Below, in pieces: positions 12,412 through 23,211 of a stretch of DNA of 64,000 nt (positions are counted from its first letter, which is position 1; every line of letters starts with the position of its first letter). This stretch comes from Rotaria socialis (lineage: Eukaryota > Rotifera > Eurotatoria > Philodinida > Philodinidae), in contig CAJNYU010002006.1 in the NCBI GenBank assembly GCA_905331475.1, forward strand, positions 62,001 through 126,000. Direction: 5' to 3'. The notes below the pieces were generated by a model. The model searched no databases. It was not told where the DNA came from and saw only the letters and a program-made list of their open reading frames with translations. The translations under genes were made by a program, and so were the position numbers.

Positions 12412-13443
12412 AATATCACATTTTTTTTGGATACCTTGAATATGCGATTTTTCGTTCATTCCAAATAATTTATACCAATAAGGAAAAAGTTAAAATAGAA
12501 TTAGGGACAGTCCCTTTTTTTCTGTCATTTTCATAAGTTTTACTATTGTGTTAGAATAAATATTTTAATCTACTCTTATTTAAAGTGAAAATATTTTCAT
12601 TATTAAAAGAACTGACTTGCTCAATAAAAATAAACAAATTCTTGTAATTTTTGAATTATCTGTGAAGAATTTCGATCGGTCTTGATTCGTCTATAGCAAT
12701 ATCAAATTGAATTAAACAATAAAGAATGTACTAATTTATATGTGTATCATTGACTTTCAAATAATAACAATAATTATCGATATAGTTATATAGTATGAAT
12801 TGGATTTTTAGAAAGATTGAATTGAAAAAATAGATTAATAATAGCGAATAGCGAGTAGATAGATCAATCATATATTGATGATGTATTGGCTTGTTTCATG
12901 TCTTACTATGTCAATGAGTATCGCACTAATATTTTACATAAAACCAAGTTCACTGTTCAGGTCAATATTTGATTTATCTATGAGTACAGATAATATTGCA
13001 TTAATAATGTATTCAAACAATATTGGTAATCAAGTTGTACATGATGAATCTTTATTGCATGAGTTATTATTTTACGAATGATGCTCTTGATTAAAGATCA
13101 GTAATCAAAATCAGACAATCGTTTGAAAATTGTGTTGTCATCTTTTTTTTTGTAATGGAAAAGATCAATTACATTGATTAAATTTAATCATAATCATTCA
13201 ACGCGTATACTGGTTGTTTAGTGTGTTTTCGTATAAACTAAACAAAAAAAAAAAAAAAAGAATGTTAATATTGATTGTTTTTGTTTCTCGCAAAGATTTC
13301 ATTTAACATTAAAAAGATATCATAGTTTTATTGGTTACTTTAGGTTTCTTTAGATCGTTACTGTTATTTGTAGAACGAAAATGTTAAATGTATGTAGACA
13401 TAACGAGAAAAAACAAACAATACTAAATATGAATATTCTGTCT
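12412..13443. other. Convergent 3' spacer, ETHE1 / ADI1
   Basis: An AATAAA near 12556 is the likely ETHE1 poly(A) signal. There is a short perfect GGGACAGTCCC palindrome near 12506 and an A(17)-like run near 13242. A 68-codon plus frame at 12875 has no support. No gene is seen. Confidence 0.5.
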
Positions 13444-14192
13444 TTAAGAGATCACATCAGTAACATTCTTGTTTGTATCGATTGTACTATTACGATAAAG
13501 ATGTTCAGCATAAATTTGACGAGAAGGATGTAGGTCACCTTCAGGTCGATTGATTGGAGTCCAAACAGGTTCACCAACAAAAAAACGTCTAGCTCGAATA
13601 TAATTATGCTTGTCAGGAATAAATCGATGATAAATTCCTAAATGACAAAATCACGTCGAGAAAAAAGTAAAAAAAATAAGAAAAAGAGTTATCTTATGTT
13701 ACCAGTGGGTAAAATAATTAAATCACCTGGAAACACATGAATTCTAATCCATTTATCGTTATGATCTCGTACATCAAAAAAACCGGAACCTTCTTGGACA
13801 AGACGAATTTCTTCATCAGAATGAAGATGTTCCGCAAAGAAAATTTTTAATTTTTCTTCATAATTTTCCATACCAGGTTCAATTTTTATTTCATCTTCAT
13901 ACGTATACCTATAACGGGAGAAAGAGAGATACACGAATGTTCTTTATTCTACTTTTTTTTACCCTCTATCATGTTTTAATTTAATCAATGATGGATTTTC
14001 GTTATTAACAAGAATTTGATCCGGATGAAAATACCATATTTCAACACCTGTACGAGCACATAATGTTGTAGTATCAATTTCATCTAATAAATGTTCTTCC
14101 TGTGGATCTTCTGTTCGATCATCCATATACCAACTTCGTACCTAAGATCATTTTTTTACAACAATAGTAAGTAAACAAATCAATCGTACCAT
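13444..14192 (-). CDS. ADI1: Acireductone dioxygenase, 193 aa, 4 exons
   Basis: The methionine-salvage enzyme that splits acireductone to 2-keto-4-methylthiobutyrate and formate (Fe form). Minus-strand exons: 14192-14190, 14141-13963, 13908-13703, 13637-13444. Exon 1 contributes only the initiator ATG; the join gives MVRSWYMDD, matching the family start MVxxWYMDD. The cupin metal site is visible as [10 protein letters not shown] (two His plus the Glu four residues on) and LPTGIYHRF (the third His). Other signatures are [24 protein letters not shown] and [13 protein letters not shown]. The C-terminus is about 14 residues longer than human. An acceptor-like AG lies about 40 bases before the ATG. 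It neighbours ETHE1, another sulfur-metabolism gene, in convergent orientation, but nothing suggests co-regulation. Confidence 0.96.
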
Positions 14193-16789
14193 GATGATGA
14201 GTTGATTTGTTGGTTTTTATTTATTAAAAATCTACAAATTTAAATTAAAAAAGGTAAATAATGAATGAATCTTATCGAATGAAACGAAACGCATTATCTT
14301 TTTTCCATATAAATACTAGTATCACATACATAATATCTAATCTTTTAGTGTATATTTGAGTAAAATCAGAAAAATTGATATTGCTTTGTCTCAACCGTTT
14401 TAACTATATCAGTTCATAATTTTAGCGATCGTTATATCTTGATCATTAAAAATCAACACAACAATAGTTATGTTCTTTGATATTTTGAATATAATCGACT
14501 ACCTCTAATAAAATCAATATTTCTACTCTTTGGAACATTCAAAACATGAACTTCAATCATTTAGACTTCAAATAAGACTAGAAAATTATGAAATAATCTC
14601 TTGATTACTATTGCAAGTGGTTCTGAGTCTTCTTATTTTTTTCCCATTAAAAGATTATACCAAAGAAATTGAATGTCTTTTATCTTTGAAGAATAATATA
14701 CTTTTGATCATTTACTATGTTTACAGAAGTCTTCCATGAAACAAACGGGAAAATCTCATCTAGCAATTTAAACACTATTTTCCTTCGTCAAATATGTAAT
14801 GCGTTGGAAAATGACAAAAAATCTAGTTCTATCTCCTCAAAACTTGCTTAAATATTTCTATTGATGTTAAAAATCATGCGCGCGCCATTTTCTATTACAC
14901 CAGATGGTGGAAATCGATTATTTTATGGCGAAGTACTTATTTGTATACTATACGATGACAGTAGACTTGATAAACAGTAGAAGTAAAATGTGGCAAATGT
15001 ATTTCATTGAGCGTTCTGTTGTTGAAACAATTAGTTTCATATTTGATTAATAGAAGATCCAAAGAGCTAAACCTTATCATGAAATAAAAATAACTAGCTA
15101 TTAAAAGAATGATCTGCAAGAACTAGAACTTCACTTTCTATCAATATGGGCAGCCATAATTCACATGAGTATGATAATCCGGTGGTACAAAAAATCGTTC
15201 AGAATCAAGGGGGAAACGGCGGATTGTGGATTTTCGGATTTTTGGATTTTTTTCGGATTGTTCATGGATTGGCGATCCGGAAAATCCGCCATTTCGTCCT
15301 TGGAAATATGAGTATTTTTGCAATCGCATTATCTTCAGAAGAAAACATCCGTTTGAGCTGAAACTTTTAGGATATTCTAAGGACCACCAGACCTACATAC
15401 AATAAAAATTTCAGCTCGAAATTCCTTCATTTACAAGAGGAGATTGCTGGTAAATTTGGGATTTTTTCCGGATTGCTCATGGATTGGCAATCCCGATAAT
15501 TTGCCGTTTCCCCGTTGTTCAGAATCTTATCATCAAACGTAAATTATTGATTTTCTATTTAATTCTTCAAAATCAAAAGAATTTTTCAGTTTAGATTAAA
15601 TTGCTTCAGTTGATACAATGTCGAGCTACAAAGGAAAAGATAGTCATAACAAAAAGATACGAATCACGCAACTTACTGATTTCATTCTATAAACGATATT
15701 GATTGTAGCTTTTATTCATAGTTCACATGCAAAAAAAATACTTCTTAATGAAAAGAAAATTCTATTTTAAGCGATCAATTAATGCTAGATGAATGGTAAA
15801 ACTACAGTCTATTCAAGAGTCTACTATGCTGGTAACAAATATCAGAGCAACTTATACTTTCGCAGCTACTTGTTTTAAAGGACTCTAGGAGACATAATAA
15901 TAAAATAGATTGACATAGTACTGTATGTAGCGTTCCACAGCATCTTGAATATAACTTATTCATATTTATATAGTTTTGAATATAATAAATAATATGTTTT
16001 TGATGTTGGATAAATCATAGCTACAAAAGAAAATCAGATAGAAAAAAATAGACCACTATCTGCTTTAGAGAAGATATCGAATCTAAAAAATTGAATAGCT
16101 ACTGCATTGTCTGGATTGAATTTATGCTAGATATTTGCTATCCTTTACAAGTTAGAGAATATGTATCAAACTTCATAGCTAATAGAATCATTCAATACAC
16201 ATCTTTCTTGATTAATACGGATGTGACATAGCTATGAATTTTTCTATGAAAATTAACCGAAAATAATAAATTTGAACATGAAATAATATGCTCCGCAAGT
16301 TTATACGACTACATACATTGCCATTGAATTAGATTCTCGTATCTAGATTATTTTTCTTTCTGCTTCAATTCATTACGATAATACTTTATTTTATCATTTA
16401 TGTTCTAATGTGAATTGTTCGTCAATGTGTACCAGTTGACAAAATATTAATCTATAATATTAAATTTTTCATATGTAAACCCTATTCATTGTTTGTTGAC
16501 TATGATAAATAAAATACTTGAATATCATCCAAAAAATTGGTGATGAGCTGTTGACAACGATGAAGAAAACAAATTTTTAATTCATATATCGATGCCAATT
16601 AATCTAAAGCATATTTAGGTCGTCACTTTTTTAAATGCCAAGAAAGTGGAAATTGAAAAAAACATAAAACAAACACAATAAGAAGACACCAATAACAATT
16701 TTATGATAATAACACAAAAAAAAGAAGTATTGTGCTTATTTTGCTTTTCACTGAGATAAGTTATATTGCACAAAAATAAAATATTAAAA
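14193..16789. other. Gene-free interval with one MITE
   Basis: Apart from the 310-bp element at 15207-15516 the interval is plain AT-rich DNA. Short frames near 14937, 15141/15146 and 16615 are either MITE translation or shadows of the MGAT2 3' region. Confidence 0.5.
15207..15516. mobile_element. 310-bp non-autonomous DNA element with 10-bp target duplication (Mutator-like)
   Basis: The element is bounded by the exact 10-bp direct repeat GTTCAGAATC (15197-15206 and 15517-15526). Its ends are inverted repeats: AAGGGGGAAACGGCG at the left and, reverse-complemented, AACGGGGAAACGGCA at the right (13 of 15 match). An internal direct repeat of about 45 bp (near 15255-15297 and 15466-15512, sharing the core CATGGATTGGC) recurs close to both ends. 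A 9-10-bp duplication is typical of the Mutator superfamily. No coding capacity. Confidence 0.8.
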
Positions 16790-19721
16790 TTATATTTTTG
16801 CATCAATAGGAGTGATATTTTTGTAATCTTTGAATGCAAACGAAAGACATAATTGTCTATCGCGTATATCAGACCATCCACCATTTGGCTGTTTGAAGAT
16901 GCGTTTACCTTCATATTTAAGATGTACAGATAGGGATGTTTCTGGAAATAAATATTTTCGATTATCTCGATACAATTTATCTGTCTCTGTCCACCGAGCA
17001 ATGTCAGATTCACTGGAGCAAAATTTTTTATGATGTGTACCACTAAAAGGAAACAAATAAATCATCTACATCAGTCTTGTTCTTGATATGATCAACTGTT
17101 CTGTTTACCATGATCCAAGATGTATAACTCTTGTTGCACTCGAATACATAACTCGAGGAAATTGAAAGCGTTGCTGTGCTAAATAAACAAGTGACCAATC
17201 CCAATTGTAATCATCAATAGTACAGAATTCTTCAGCATATTTTACAAGTAAAGTCCATAATGAATGAGATATTGTCATACCAAGATTGTATCTTGCATGC
17301 CAATATGCAATTGATATCTAAGAGGATCTTCTTTTTGTTTTGGCTTGCATGAAAATAATATGTTTTATTCATACCTTAGAACTAAGTTTTCCAAATTGTC
17401 GGCCTGCTTTTTCAAGATTTCCTAGTGTATAAAATAAACATTCGGGACATAGTCTAGAGTAAAGAAAAAATTAAACTCAATGAAAATTCAAAGATTTCTA
17501 TGAAACATACAGTTCTTTTGTAGTTTCCATTTTTTTCAGAAAGACAAGTGCATCAGGTGATAAATAAAAATCTTCTTCAAGTAGAAGTAATAAATAATCT
17601 GTACGATTTTGTAATATTTCAATTGAATTAAAAACAAAATTCAGCTAAAATAAATAAAACATCAATGAGTAAATTCAATTGAGATACACATGTCATTAGA
17701 ACATTTTATGTTTATCATGTTTCAAAATACATCAAACTATCTAACTCATAATTATACAATAATAATTGATCAGAATTTCTAATTCATTATGAAAAACCAA
17801 ATGTAATGGTATAAGAGAAAATAAATGTTTCTAAAGCATGCTTTTCTAAGCACATTTCATCTGGCATGATAAACTATTCATTCCAATCATTACTTATTCT
17901 CTACATTATGTACTCACTTGTATAAATCTTATTCAATCCTACAATCAAAGAGAACATTTGCATAGATCAAATATACGTTTGTTTTTTGCTAATCAATATT
18001 TTCAAAAAACAAATACCAACGTTTCACTTACTTTCCACCACCAGTGATGCTTGATTTGTACAATCGATACTTCTCTGTAGTGTCCATATCTATCCGGATT
18101 CGGTGCATTATTACATCGACTAGCCAATGCTCTGAAAAATTTCGAAAAAAAAAATAAATCGAATCATTTCGATGGAGAGTCAATGGTTCTGTGCGATATA
18201 TTAGAAGTACTAAGCTGTTTTAATTATATGAAAAAAAAGAAACATTGACGAATTGCGAAAAGTTAATTGTATGTTACTAATAAAAATATTTATTTCAATT
18301 TTCAAATTAATTATTACCCATCTTTTTGATCAATAGTTATCAAGTGCTGTAAGAATTCTTCAATAAGATAAAAAAAAAAGAAAATAGTCTTAGAATTTCA
18401 CTTACTTATGTCGGACTATGTCACGTGGACAATCGTTTGGATCAAGACCTGGAAATTCACTTGGATAAAGTTGTTGTGAAAATGGATAAAAAATTTGAAT
18501 CACCTAAACAACAGAAATATATATTAAAAATAAAATATTTTAAGGAGTCTGCTGAAAACTTGAAATATCCAAAAAGAGAAAAGAAAAGTGGCAATAAGGA
18601 TTGATCTTTCGGAACTATAAATATTTTTCCAAGTTAGTCATAATGTGGGATTTAATATTAAAATATATTTTGAATAAATCTCAGTAATCACTTATGATGG
18701 AAAAAATGACCTGAAAATGTCTCTAAACTTTGTAAAATGCAATTATCTTACAAATTCATATCTGATTACATTAGAAATGTATTATTTCTTTTTACTATAA
18801 CATATCTGAAGGTAATCACGAATCAGGGATCTATTGGAAACGTTGGCCATAATAGTTATATTCATTTAGATTAACATGAACCGTGCTAATTTCAGAGTCA
18901 GTGCAGTTGTTCCACGGCTATTTAAAAGAAAAGATGTTAGCTGTAGTGTCTAAATATATTTAGCAACTATTCTATGTAATCAAGTAGAAATTATCTTCTC
19001 TAGTGCTTAATTAATTCATGCTTTTGTTAATCAACAGACGAAGTTCAATGTATCAATCTTACTATTATCTGTCAGATAGGGAGCAAGCTTGCACTTGGTC
19101 ATGTTTAAATGAACTTTCTTTTAGAATATTTTATGATAAATTCTCACGTCGCTAAAGCATTATGACAGAAAAGAAAATTGGTGTATCAGAGATAAATGTT
19201 TAAGAAAAAAAAAACTGTTTTACCGGAACAAATGTTATGCTTGTGATAAGTGAATTTATGTTGGAATCGATAAAATCATGACTAAATATAACTAAAGATT
19301 CATTTATTGTTTCAACTACTTGTAACATTTCAATGAATTTTTTAAAATAAACAACACGTGTATGTACTTGTACAAGTAGAATGTAGCGTGTTGTTTTCGA
19401 TAAAAATAAATTACTATTATACATAAATTGTTCATGATTTTTTCTTTTAACATATTCTCGATAATACTCGATCGTTGTAAGATTATTAGCTATTGTCGAA
19501 TTTAATGATTCGATTTCATTTTTTGCCGACGATAAAGAGATATTCGAAAATTTTTTAGTTTTTTCTTTGATATCAAACAGTAAAGACGATGAACTACTAT
19601 CAATAGTCCTGTGTTGCAAATCATAGTAAAATATCGATGCTATTTTAAACATGGTTATTATAATAATCCAAAAAATAATTGAACGAGAAACAGCACAACG
19701 GTAACGAAGACAATGATACAT
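16790..19721 (-). CDS. MGAT2: Alpha-1,6-mannosyl-glycoprotein 2-beta-N-acetylglucosaminyltransferase, 456 aa, 7 exons
   Basis: A Golgi type II enzyme that adds GlcNAc to the alpha-1,6 mannose arm, committing N-glycans to the complex type. Minus exons: 19721-19224, 18503-18406, 18131-18032, 17644-17511, 17453-17375, 17317-17109, 17042-16790; all phases agree. Residues 15-33 form the signal-anchor helix, followed by a Ser/Asn-rich stem. Family signatures occur in order: VIFSHDF, IFYPFSQQLYPSEFPG with DPNDCPRD, GHYREVSIVQIKHHWWWK, LLLEEDFYLSPD (the EED nucleotide-sugar/metal motif), DDYNWDWSL, then GTHHKKFC and the end NGGWSDIRDRQLC with the conserved cysteines. Length is close to human (447 aa). 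The first intron (720 bp) and third (387 bp) are long for this window. An acceptor-like AG lies about 20 bases upstream of the ATG. Confidence 0.96.
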
Positions 19722-22700
19722 GATTCTTTAAAACCGGTATACTAGTCAAGTACAAAATAGTAAAATGAATTTATAAAAATTAACTAAATCGTTCGTTTCT
19801 TACCTGGAATATAATTGTTAGAAGTAATCAAAGAAACAAACGTCACCGACGTTATATTTCTTCTATATTAATCATTTTCATTAATGCAATCAGTATGCCC
19901 ATGTATTAGACGACGAGATATGCATTACAAATAAACATTTCACTAGATATTATTAGACAAATGCTTTTATTCAAGGAGTAATAAATATTATATAAATTGA
20001 ACGGAAACAAAAATCTCTATTGTTATAAAAAGAAAAAGAATCAACATTATAGTTTAGAATTCAAATCGATCTCATTGATTCACAACAAGTGAAAAAAATT
20101 CAAAGTTTAATTATCCTATTCGTCTTTGTCGAAAATTTGAAAAAACCCTCAAGATTCACTTATTTAAGAAAGTATCAGTCTTCGTCCATACTTATCAGTC
20201 AACAATGCTCATAGTTTTCTATATTTCTGAATGATATTGAAAGAAAATAATATAACATAAGCAAAAATCTGCAAGAATAATAATTCATTAATGATGTTTG
20301 TGAAGACCTATTCTATTTTCATCATAATTATGAATAATGACTGGTATTTTACTGTCTTCGACATACCAATGCTGGAGTATTAGAAGTATAAGGTTCAAAC
20401 TAGCTTACGCGCGCAAAACAAGAGATGAAAACGGGTCAATCATTAGGGCTCGAAAGAAAAACAAGAAATTTAATCAAACATCAATGATTCTACTCTTGTT
20501 TTAGCTATTTATAATCAAGAAAAAAATGTATTCTTCGATTAACTAGTGAAACGACAGTTACAGTCAATTTATTAATACTCATACGAAAAGTAATCAATCA
20601 TGCATATAGAATGACATAGAGTGTGATATTTCCTGAAGGAATATGTAAGGCACTACTATTAACTATTCATCAATGTCCTTCTAAAATCTGATCTCATCTA
20701 GTGTAAGAAATGAGCAAAAGTAAAATTTTTCTTCTAAAACAAATATCAGTCAACGTGCCATTCTATACTTATAACTGAGCAGCGGCAATATATGTACTAC
20801 TAATTCTAGTAATTCAAATCAATTTTCGTACAAAACAGATTCATTCAGTTTTATCTATTTTATATCTCTCTCTCTCTCTCTCGTGTTGCAATGAATCAAC
20901 GGATTCGTCAAACATTTTTCAATAATGAAAAGGTCAACGATTCAACGAAGATGTCACTAGACAATGAGACTAATCGCAAGTAGCATGTCATAGTATTTTC
21001 AAATTATTCAGAGCTACAGTCAGTTTTTTTGTCTCCTTTATTGATAGCTAGTAATATAAAACTGTTAAACCCTAGTGAATCGATTGCAAGATCAGTAAAT
21101 GTCACGATCATATAATAAGAGTTAAAAATGACTTTTAGTCTTCTAGACATACGTATCTCTAAGTCAATACATTTACTCACATAGCGGAATCCGATTCATA
21201 TTGTAAAACACTTTTCAATGCTGATTTTCATAGATTATCTATCGTTTAATATTACTTACCAATGAATAGAAAATATCGTTAAAATATAAACTATATTCTA
21301 TCTCTATGCGCCGACGAAACCTATCTCAGAAATGTGCATCAGTAAAATTGTACACTTCATGCACTAAACATATGCCATAGTATATTCATTCTATTCTACG
21401 TATATTCATTAAAGATACTATACATAGTAACAAATACTGAGAAATCAGTTATTATATTATTATGATAACAAATTCTTTCATAAATTCATGACAACTTTGT
21501 TTTGTATTACATAGTAAGTTTACTATGATAATACGATTCAATCGAAGAGTCAAATACTCATTTATTGTTGAAATGTGTTTCATTTACGGAAAAAAATGAC
21601 TTCTACAATATAATTTTTGAAAAGATAATTGCAGAAATATAAAGCATTAAAATTCTTGATTGATTGATACAGAGAAAAAATTGCCCTTATGCAATCAGAT
21701 ATTGTTTGTCAAATTAGATCGACGTGTTCGTTATTGACTACAATTCCACCTGAATGAATTTATCAAGATATGAAATTTCTCAAAATCACCTTTTTAAGAA
21801 TCACACGAAAATTTATATGAAATTCGATTCAAAGATTTTTACGGTAAAATTTGATGAAAAAGTTTTTTACTAATAATGTCGTTTCGTTGAATATTCATAT
21901 TATGAGCGATATTGATTAATTATACTTAGAGAATCAAGTTACTTAACGAACTTTTCATTATAAAGCAGAGTTTTTTTCTTAATGAATTAATCAAAAACCT
22001 CTTTGAATTATAGATGAAAGTTTACGTAGCATGCTATTTAAGGAACTAATAGATTTTGATTTGATTGTAGGCGTAAATCAACAATTCTCGTGGGAATTGT
22101 ATTTTGTTTTTCGGTGCTAATCATTATCGTTATACTTATACCAACATTCGATTGAAATTAGAATCTATTTTAAGTTAGAAATATTTTTCAAGAAGAATTC
22201 ACTAGATGAATGTATGTAATTTTGCTCATGTGAAAAATTTCGATTAACATTAAACTAACAGATTAGCTGTCTTTAATAAATAGATTATTCAATGAATAGC
22301 TTAAAATACTCGTGCTAATCATCCAATGGATATTATTTGACTGAAAATGTTTAATGAATTAATTATGAGCGTTGAAATATTATTTTCTTCTTCTCAACCA
22401 ATTAGTTCAAATTGATGTTTGTCTCATCGATAAATAGTTTTCCGTGGTAATTTTAATAGTGTAAATGCCAAGAGATGAAGTATACAGCTATCTTTCCGCA
22501 CGAGTTGAGCTATGAAGAATATAGAAACGGGTTAATCAACTAGCTGTCAAAAATGATTTATTGTTTCCATTTTTGTTTCCAAAGAAAACGTAACAACTCG
22601 ATTTTCTTTCGTATATTTTGCCAACATCACGATATACCCGTATATTCACGTGGAATAAATCTTGTCCATCAATATCAATTAAGTATGAATTTTGTTCTTT

Positions 22701-23211
22701 TTTAAACTTTTTCTGCTGTTTTAGTATATTTGGAAAAGATCTATATTTTTTGCTAGAGAATACTAATAAAATCTAAAATATTGATGTTGAATTATCGTTT
22801 CTTTTTAAATATTGATAATTTATGTTTTACTTTACAACATTTATGATAGTGTCCATATTTATCAGTATAACATATGTTGATGAGGTGTCTGAAATTTCTG
22901 TCAACATGCATATTGATATACTCTACACTTGGTATGTCTATTAGAGAATTCTTGTTTGTGAGACATTATGTTCTTCTGTGATAGTATATAACATTGTCTG
23001 TGATCTTATCGTGAACAAGAAAAAAGTCGGATGAAACTAGAGAAGAATCTCATTTATTGACTTTTCTTTCTTTTCTTTTCTATTCTATCATTTTTTTTCT
23101 TACACTGCCTTAATCGTCTTTCACTATATAAACCATCAATCAGTGTTGTAGCGAAATAAACAAATGATGGATTAGTATTGATTTAGTGTAAAAAGAGAAA
23201 ATAAATTGACG
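19722..23211. other. 3.5-kb gene-free interval
   Basis: Uniform AT-rich sequence with no coding signal on either strand. It contains a (TC)n run at about 20868-20882. This is one of the two longest stretches here with neither gene nor recognisable repeat. Confidence 0.5.

Noticed and set aside
12875-13081. 68-codon plus frame
   Set aside because: Hydrophobic AT-rich composition, no homology, no splice or UTR context; chance frame between two convergent genes.
11330-14192. ETHE1 and ADI1 as bacterial horizontal transfers
   Set aside because: Both have several phased introns and animal-type sequence over their full length; nothing points to recent transfer.
15141-15361. Overlapping plus and minus frames of 62-71 codons
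   Set aside because: They lie inside the Mutator-like MITE and its flank, with no domain.
20868-20882. (TC)n run and other microsatellites as regulatory elements
   Set aside because: Simple repeats with no position or context that indicates function.
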